Source: CAMNAO01 sp045605145
GTDB taxonomy: Bacteria > Bacillota > Clostridia > Oscillospirales > Oscillospiraceae
Length of the DNA stretch: 10,585 bases
Assembly: GCA_045605145.1 (NCBI GenBank)
Contig: JAZUPH010000017.1
Coordinates: 1-10,585 of the forward strand
Direction of reading: 5' to 3'
Shown here piece by piece: positions 6,345 through 10,585 of this stretch. Each line of letters starts with the position of its first letter. Position 1 is the stretch's first letter. The translations under genes and the position numbers were made by a program. The notes below the pieces were generated by a model that was not told where the DNA came from, did no database searches, and was given only the letters and a program-made list of their open reading frames with translations.

Positions 6345-8729
6345 ATGTACAGAGTTATTAAAAGAGACGGCAAGTTCGTGGATTTTGAGATCCAGAAGAT
6401 CGCCGCCGCCATCGCAAAGGCGTTTGACGCCACCGACACCCAGTATACCACCGATATTATCGACTTCCTCGCGCTGAAGGTCACCGCCGATTTCCAGCCC
6501 AAGATCAAGGATGAGCTTATTACTGTTGAGGACATCCAGGACAGCGTCGAGGCCGTGCTCAGCAAGGCCGGCTATTCCGAGGTTGCCAAGGCTTACATCC
6601 TTTACCGTAAGCAGCATGAGAAGCTGCGTGACGTTAAGGGCACCGTCCTTGACTACAAGGCCATCGTGGACAACTACCTTGACATTGCCGACTGGCGCGT
6701 TAAGGAGAACAGCACCGTCACCTATTCCGTCGGCGGCCTGATCCTGTCCAACTCCGGCGCCATCACTGCCAACTACTGGCTCAGCGAGGTTTATGATAAA
6801 GAGATCGCTGACGCCCACAAGAACTGTGAGATCCACCTGCATGACCTTTCCATGCTCACCGGCTACTGTGCCGGCTGGAGCCTGAAGCAGCTCATTCAGG
6901 AAGGCCTTGGCGGCATTCCCGGCAAGATCACCTCCAAGCCTGCCAGCCACCTGAGCACCCTGTGCAACCAGATGGTCAACTTCCTGGGCATCATGCAGAA
7001 CGAGTGGGCGGGCGCACAGGCTTTCTCCTCCTTCGATACTTACCTTGCCCCGTTTGTAAAGGTGGACAACCTTGACTACTATCAGGTCAAAAAGTGTATT
7101 GAGGCCTTCGTGTTCGGCGTCAACACCCCCAGCCGTTGGGGCACTCAGGCTCCCTTCAGCAATATCACCCTTGACTGGACGGTGCCCAACGACCTGGCTG
7201 AGCTGCCCGCTATCGTCGGCGGTAAAGAGCTGGACTTCTGCTACAAAGACTGCCAGAAGGAAATGGAGATGATCAACAAGGCCTTCATCGAGATCATGAT
7301 CGAGGGCGACGCCAACGGCCGCGGCTTCCAGTATCCCATCCCCACCTATTCCATCACCAAGGATTTCGACTGGACCCCCACCGAGAACAACCGTCTGCTG
7401 TTCGAGATGACCAGCAAGTACGGCACACCTTACTTCTCCAACTACATCAACTCCGACATGGAGCCCAGTGACGTGCGCAGTATGTGCTGCCGCCTGCGTC
7501 TGGACCTGCGTGAGCTGCGCAAAAAGTCCGGTGGCTTCTTCGGCAGCGGCGAGAGCACCGGCTCCATCGGTGTTGTCACTGTCAATATGCCCCATATCGC
7601 ATACCTGGCCAAGAATGAGGAAGACTTCTATGCCCGCCTGAACAAGGTCATGGACATCTCAGCCCGCAGCCTGAAGATCAAGCGCAATGTCATCACCAAG
7701 CTGATGGAGGCCGGCCTGTATCCCTACACCAAGCGCTATCTGGGCAGCTTTGAGAATCACTTCTCCACCATCGGCCTTAACGGCATGAATGAGGCCTGCC
7801 TGAATGCAAAGTGGATAAAGAAGGATCTGACCCAGACCGAGGCCCAGGAATTCACCAAGAACGTCCTCAACCATATGCGTGAGCGTCTGAGCGACTATCA
7901 GGAGATGTACGGCGACCTGTACAATCTTGAGGCCACTCCCGCTGAGTCCACTGCTTTCCGTTTTGCAAAGCACGACAAGGAGCGCTATCCCGACATCATT
8001 ACCGCCAACGAGAACGGCACTCCCTACTACACCAACAGCTCCCACCTGCCCGTGGGCTACACTGAGGACATCTTCTCCGCCCTCGATGTTCAGGACGAGC
8101 TGCAGACCCTCTACACCTCCGGCACCGTCTTCCACGCCTTCCTTGGTGGGAAGCTGCCCACCTGGGACGCCGCCGCCAATCTGGTGCGTAAAATCGCCGA
8201 AAACTACAAGCTGCCTTACTACACCCTGTCCCCCACCTACTCCGTGTGTAAAGAGCATGGCTATCTGGTGGGTGAGCAGTTCACCTGCCCCCACTGCGGC
8301 AAGCCTGCCGAGGTTTACAGCCGCATCACCGGCTACTACCGTCCTGTCCAGAACTGGAACGACGGCAAGAGCCAGGAGTTCGAGGATCGTAAGGTCTACG
8401 ACATCAGCAAGTCTCGCCCCATGCCCATTAGCGGCATAATTGAGTCTGCAGTGGCGGAAGCTGCTGAAGCTCCCAAGGCTGAAACCAAGGCCGAGAGCGG
8501 CGTTTACCTGTTCGCCACTGCCACCTGCCCCAACTGCCGCATTGCAGCCCAGCTTCTGGAGAAGGCCGGTATTGCCTTTGAGAAGCTGATGGCCGATGAC
8601 AATGCCGAGCTGTGCGCCGCTTACGGTGTCAAGCAGGCCCCCACTCTTGTAGTGGTTGAGGGTGAGGGTTTCACCCGCGCTGCAGGCGTATCCGACATTA
8701 AGAAGTATCTCAACAGCCTCAAGGCATAA
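6345..8729 (+). CDS. nrdD: Anaerobic (class III) ribonucleoside-triphosphate reductase with fused C-terminal redoxin domain
   Basis: NrdD reduces ribonucleoside triphosphates to dNTPs by glycyl-radical chemistry without oxygen. Residues 1-95 are an ATP-cone (MYRVIKRDGK at the start), the allosteric activity site. The catalytic barrel follows. Cys382 in RSMCCRL is the likely thiyl-radical residue and Cys175 in GYCAGW its likely partner. Cys635, His638, Cys648 and Cys651 (CKEHGY, CPHCG) form the zinc site, and Gly663 in RITGY is the radical glycine, followed by WNDGK at 671-675. An ordinary NrdD ends near residue 690. This one adds an Ala/Glu/Lys-rich linker (about 700-718) and a thioredoxin-fold domain with CPNC (728-731) and a likely cis-Pro in QAPT (Pro766), 794 residues in all. 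Where formate-type NrdD has Asn (E. coli Asn311), GSIGVV here places Ser407. This alignment is from memory; it suggests reduction by the fused redoxin. trxB follows 10 nt later. Confidence 0.93.
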   Translation: MYRVIKRDGKFVDFEIQKIAAAIAKAFDATDTQYTTDIIDFLALKVTADFQPKIKDELITVEDIQDSVEAVLSKAGYSEVAKAYILYRKQHEKLRDVKGTVLDYKAIVDNYLDIADWRVKENSTVTYSVGGLILSNSGAITANYWLSEVYDKEIADAHKNCEIHLHDLSMLTGYCAGWSLKQLIQEGLGGIPGKITSKPASHLSTLCNQMVNFLGIMQNEWAGAQAFSSFDTYLAPFVKVDNLDYYQVKKCIEAFVFGVNTPSRWGTQAPFSNITLDWTVPNDLAELPAIVGGKELDFCYKDCQKEMEMINKAFIEIMIEGDANGRGFQYPIPTYSITKDFDWTPTENNRLLFEMTSKYGTPYFSNYINSDMEPSDVRSMCCRLRLDLRELRKKSGGFFGSGESTGSIGVVTVNMPHIAYLAKNEEDFYARLNKVMDISARSLKIKRNVITKLMEAGLYPYTKRYLGSFENHFSTIGLNGMNEACLNAKWIKKDLTQTEAQEFTKNVLNHMRERLSDYQEMYGDLYNLEATPAESTAFRFAKHDKERYPDIITANENGTPYYTNSSHLPVGYTEDIFSALDVQDELQTLYTSGTVFHAFLGGKLPTWDAAANLVRKIAENYKLPYYTLSPTYSVCKEHGYLVGEQFTCPHCGKPAEVYSRITGYYRPVQNWNDGKSQEFEDRKVYDISKSRPMPISGIIESAVAEAAEAPKAETKAESGVYLFATATCPNCRIAAQLLEKAGIAFEKLMADDNAELCAAYGVKQAPTLVVVEGEGFTRAAGVSDIKKYLNSLKA

Positions 8730-8739
8730 GGTGCGCGAG

Positions 8740-9651
8740 ATGTATGATGTTATCGTTATCGGTGGCGGCCCCGCCGGTATGACCGCAGGGCTTTATGCCC
8801 TGCGCGCCAACCGCAGTGTTCTTATCCTTGAAAAGAACGGCTTCGGCGGCCAGATAACCTATTCTCCTAAGGTGGAAAATTACCCCGGCACCATGGAAAT
8901 GAGCGGCAGCGAGTTTGCCGACCGTATGCTGGAGCAGGTTATGGCACAGGGCGCCGATGTTGAGCTGGAAGAGGCCGTATCCGTCACGGACGGCCCCGTT
9001 AAGGTGGTCACCACTGCCGAGGGTGGCCGTTACGAGGGGCGCAGCGTCATCCTTGCAGTGGGTGTCAAGCACCGTATGCTGGGCGTGCCCGGGGAAGATG
9101 AGCTTGTGGGCAGCGGCATTTCTTTCTGTGCCGTGTGCGACGGGGCTTTCTACCGCGACAGGGAAGTGGTCGTTGTGGGCGGCGGAAATTCCGCCCTTCA
9201 GGAGGCGATTTTGCTCAGTGAAAACTGCAGCAAGGTTACAATCGTGCAGAACCTCGATTTCCTCACCGGTGACGGCAAGCTGCGTGATAAGCTGATGGCT
9301 AAAGAGAATGTTGAGGTGATCCTCGGCACTGTGGTCACCGGCTTTGAAGCACCCGACGGGATCCTGTCCGGTGTGCGTGTGAAAACTGCCGCCACCGGAA
9401 GTGAGCGCGTAATCCCCGCCGAGGGCGTGTTTGTGGCCATTGGCCTTATCCCTGAGAATGAGGCGTTCAAAGCCTTGGCTCAGCTGGATGAGCGCGGCTA
9501 CTTTGCCAGCGGTGAGGATTGCCGTAGCCAGACCCCCGGCGTATTTGTTGCCGGCGACTGCCGCAGCAAGTCCGTTCGCCAGATAACCACCGCCTGTGCC
9601 GATGGCGCCATCGCCGCCGTTGCCGCCTGCGAGTATCTGGACACTCTGTGA
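8740..9651 (+). CDS. trxB: Thioredoxin reductase-like flavoprotein (TrxB family)
   Basis: This 303-residue flavoprotein should reduce a thioredoxin or glutaredoxin-like partner through FAD and a CxxC pair. The FAD motif GGGPAG is at 8-13, FCAVCDG at 129-135 holds Cys130 and Cys133, the second dinucleotide fold has GGGNSA at 147-152, and the FAD-contacting AGDC is at 271-274 before RQITTACADGA at 280-290. The length is normal. After GGGNSA, where classical TrxB has HRRxxxR for the NADPH 2'-phosphate, the sequence reads VTIVQNLDFLTG, so NADPH specificity is doubtful. ATG 8740 is preferred because AAGGTG lies 6 nt upstream and the FAD fold starts at once; a GTG at 8731 is in frame. The gene lies 10 nt after nrdD, so it is co-translated with the redoxin fusion and probably recycles it. 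A strong terminator follows. Confidence 0.9.
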   Translation: MYDVIVIGGGPAGMTAGLYALRANRSVLILEKNGFGGQITYSPKVENYPGTMEMSGSEFADRMLEQVMAQGADVELEEAVSVTDGPVKVVTTAEGGRYEGRSVILAVGVKHRMLGVPGEDELVGSGISFCAVCDGAFYRDREVVVVGGGNSALQEAILLSENCSKVTIVQNLDFLTGDGKLRDKLMAKENVEVILGTVVTGFEAPDGILSGVRVKTAATGSERVIPAEGVFVAIGLIPENEAFKALAQLDERGYFASGEDCRSQTPGVFVAGDCRSKSVRQITTACADGAIAAVAACEYLDTL

Positions 9652-9679
9652 GGGCGCAGTTTAAAGCTTATATGCAATG

Positions 9680-9709
9680 AAAAGAGCCGCGGACAAGCGG
9701 CTCTTTTTT
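9680..9709 (+). terminator. Intrinsic terminator of the nrdD-trxB operon
   Basis: AAAAGAGCCGC (9680-9690) pairs perfectly with GCGGCTCTTTT (9697-9707) around a GGACAA loop, and the 3' arm runs into a six-T tract. It lies 29 nt after the trxB stop codon. Confidence 0.93.
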
Positions 9710-9730
9710 GCTGAAAATTTTTCCAAATCC

Positions 9731-9765
9731 GTGAGATATCCCCAAAGGCTTCCGTACTGTATAGA
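9731..9765 (+). promoter_or_regulatory. Possible ECF-type, self-regulated promoter of the sigma factor
   Basis: GTGAGATA (9731-9738) and TGTATAGA (9758-9765) lie 19 bp apart, after an AT-rich stretch, directly before the sigma-factor gene. There is no TTGACA. I recall similar elements before clostridial sigma/anti-sigma pairs, but cannot check this. TATAGA within it could also act as a sigma-A -10. Confidence 0.4.
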
Positions 9766-9789
9766 TGAAACGGAAAGGATGTGAAGTGT

Positions 9790-10347
9790 TTGAAAGATCA
9801 AGAGATAATCGCCCTGTTCTTTGAGCGCTCGGAGCGGGCGATAGAAGAAATGACTTCCAAATACGGCGCGATAATCAAGAATGTGACGGCCAATATCCTC
9901 AAAAACGGCCTTGACGCGGAGGAATGCGCGGGTGACACCTATCTGCAGCTGTGGCGCAGCATACCGCCCACCCGTCCGGACGATCTGGGGGCATATGCCT
10001 GCCGCATCGCCCGCAATCTCAGCCTCAAGCGCTACCGGGCAAACAAGGCGCAGAAGCGCAACAGCTTCTATGACACCGCTCTGGACGAGTTGGAGGATAC
10101 CATCCCTGCTCTCTCCATGGTGGAGACCGAGTATGACGCCAAAGAGCTGAGCCGCTACCTGAACCTTTATCTCCACTCGCTGGAGGAGGGCGACCGCCTG
10201 CTGTTCATGCGGCGCTACTGGTTCGGCGACAGCGTAGCGCAGATCGCCGCCCGGCTGGACAAAACGCCCCATTCCGTGTCCGTCCGTCTTTTCCGTCTGC
10301 GGCAAAAGCTGCAGGATTATCTTATGAAAGAGGGGATGATCTCATGA
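9790..10347 (+). CDS. ECF-type RNA polymerase sigma factor
   Basis: The 185-residue product has the two domains of sigma-70 ECF factors. Sigma-2 spans about 20-85, with NILKNGLDAEECAGDTYLQL at 35-54 as the core-binding and -10 region and RIARNLSLKRYR at 72-83. Sigma-4 spans about 128-180, with RRYWFGDSVAQIAARL at 141-156 as the first part of a helix-turn-helix and HSVSVRLFRLRQKLQDYL at 161-178 as the recognition helix. The start is probably TTG 9790: the family begins right at (M)KDQEII, and AAAGG at 9774-9778 lies 11 nt upstream. A GTG at 9781 is in frame but only 2 nt from that site. The last 4 nt overlap the start of a membrane-protein gene, the usual layout for a sigma factor and its anti-sigma partner. 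The stimulus is unknown. Confidence 0.85.
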   Translation: MKDQEIIALFFERSERAIEEMTSKYGAIIKNVTANILKNGLDAEECAGDTYLQLWRSIPPTRPDDLGAYACRIARNLSLKRYRANKAQKRNSFYDTALDELEDTIPALSMVETEYDAKELSRYLNLYLHSLEEGDRLLFMRRYWFGDSVAQIAARLDKTPHSVSVRLFRLRQKLQDYLMKEGMIS

Positions 10348-10585
10348 ACCGAGAACTTATATCCAAGGCGATAAGCGGCATCGACGAAGCCTTCGTCGCC
10401 GAGGCAATGACCCCGCCCGGGGCATGGACAGATCGCGCCCCGGAAAGGATCGTACAAATGGGTAAACATCAACATACCGGCAGAAGGGGCACGAAGCGGC
10501 TGATGACCCTGCTTATCGCGGCGGCGCTGACCTGCGCGCTGGCTGCCACCGCCGTTGCCACCGACGCCTTCGGCATCCGCAGCAT
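10344..10585 (+). CDS. Probable anti-sigma-like membrane protein (3' truncated by window end)
   Basis: About 80 codons are visible. The N-terminal 50 residues are soluble (MNRELISKAISGIDEAFVAE at the start), and one hydrophobic segment at about 53-72 (LMTLLIAAALTCALAATAVA) follows the basic RRGTKR, consistent with a single-pass protein with a cytoplasmic N-terminus. This layout and the ATGA overlap with the sigma-factor stop codon suggest an anti-sigma factor that holds it at the membrane. I do not see a zinc-type HxxxCxxC motif. AGAGGGGATG, inside the sigma gene, is its Shine-Dalgarno. The extracytoplasmic domain is outside the window, so the call rests mostly on context. Confidence 0.7.
   Translation, partial: MNRELISKAISGIDEAFVAEAMTPPGAWTDRAPERIVQMGKHQHTGRRGTKRLMTLLIAAALTCALAATAVATDAFGIRS

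Noticed and set aside
6288..7595. Long open frame on the - strand opposite nrdD (435 codons)
   Set aside because: It is antisense to clearly coding nrdD sequence, and its Gly/Val/Leu/Asp-rich product looks like a by-product of GC-rich codon bias. It has no recognisable domain.
7659..8294. 211-codon - strand open frame within nrdD
   Set aside because: It is an antisense shadow of the conserved NrdD barrel, with no recognisable motif.
8442..8729. Separate nrdH gene after nrdD instead of a fusion
   Set aside because: There is no stop codon after the glycyl-radical motif, and no start codon with a Shine-Dalgarno before the CPNC domain. The frame is continuous to 8729.
8656..8739. N-terminal extension of TrxB into the end of nrdD
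   Set aside because: The upstream in-frame start lies inside the redoxin domain of nrdD in another frame. The FAD motif starts right after ATG 8740, which has a Shine-Dalgarno.

Overview
The window looks like part of the chromosome of an anaerobic Gram-positive bacterium, most likely a gut-type clostridium near the Oscillospiraceae/Ruminococcaceae. This is an inference. It rests on an oxygen-sensitive class III ribonucleotide reductase, a short ECF sigma factor with a coupled anti-sigma-like gene, a Firmicute-style tandem OB-fold protein, strong Shine-Dalgarno sites and moderately GC-rich coding DNA. All recognised genes are on the + strand. I see no tRNA, rRNA, CRISPR array, insertion sequence or phage gene.

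Positions 1-1065 hold the 3' part of an RNA (uracil-5-)-methyltransferase of the RlmD/TrmA family. Next come three closely spaced genes: an acidic-linker lipoprotein with a DUF3472-like C-terminal half (1138-2754), an MFS transporter (2786-4006) and a flavin reductase-like protein (4041-4520). They may form an operon, but what they do together is not clear. A tandem OB-fold, SSB-like protein follows (4658-5290).

The core of the window (5346-9709) is a complete anaerobic dNTP synthesis module. It contains nrdG (radical SAM activase), a strong terminator, a new promoter with an operator-like inverted repeat, and a structured leader of about 120 nt. nrdD (glycyl-radical reductase) comes next, and trxB follows 10 nt later. 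The nrdD product is unusual: after its normal zinc and glycyl-radical C-terminus it continues through an Ala/Glu/Lys-rich linker into a glutaredoxin/thioredoxin-like domain with a CPNC motif. A thioredoxin reductase gene sits directly behind it, and the residue expected at the formate-type Asn position appears to be Ser. The locus therefore reads as a formate-independent reductase carrying its own redoxin and followed by that redoxin's reductase. The TrxB lacks the usual HRRxxxR NADPH motif, so its electron donor is open.

After the terminator at 9680-9709, an ECF-type sigma factor (9790-10347, probable TTG start) overlaps by 4 nt the start of a membrane protein, probably its anti-sigma partner, which runs off the window end.

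No gap between genes exceeds 300 bases. The longest, 6127-6344, holds the nrdG terminator, the nrdD promoter and the nrdD leader RNA.
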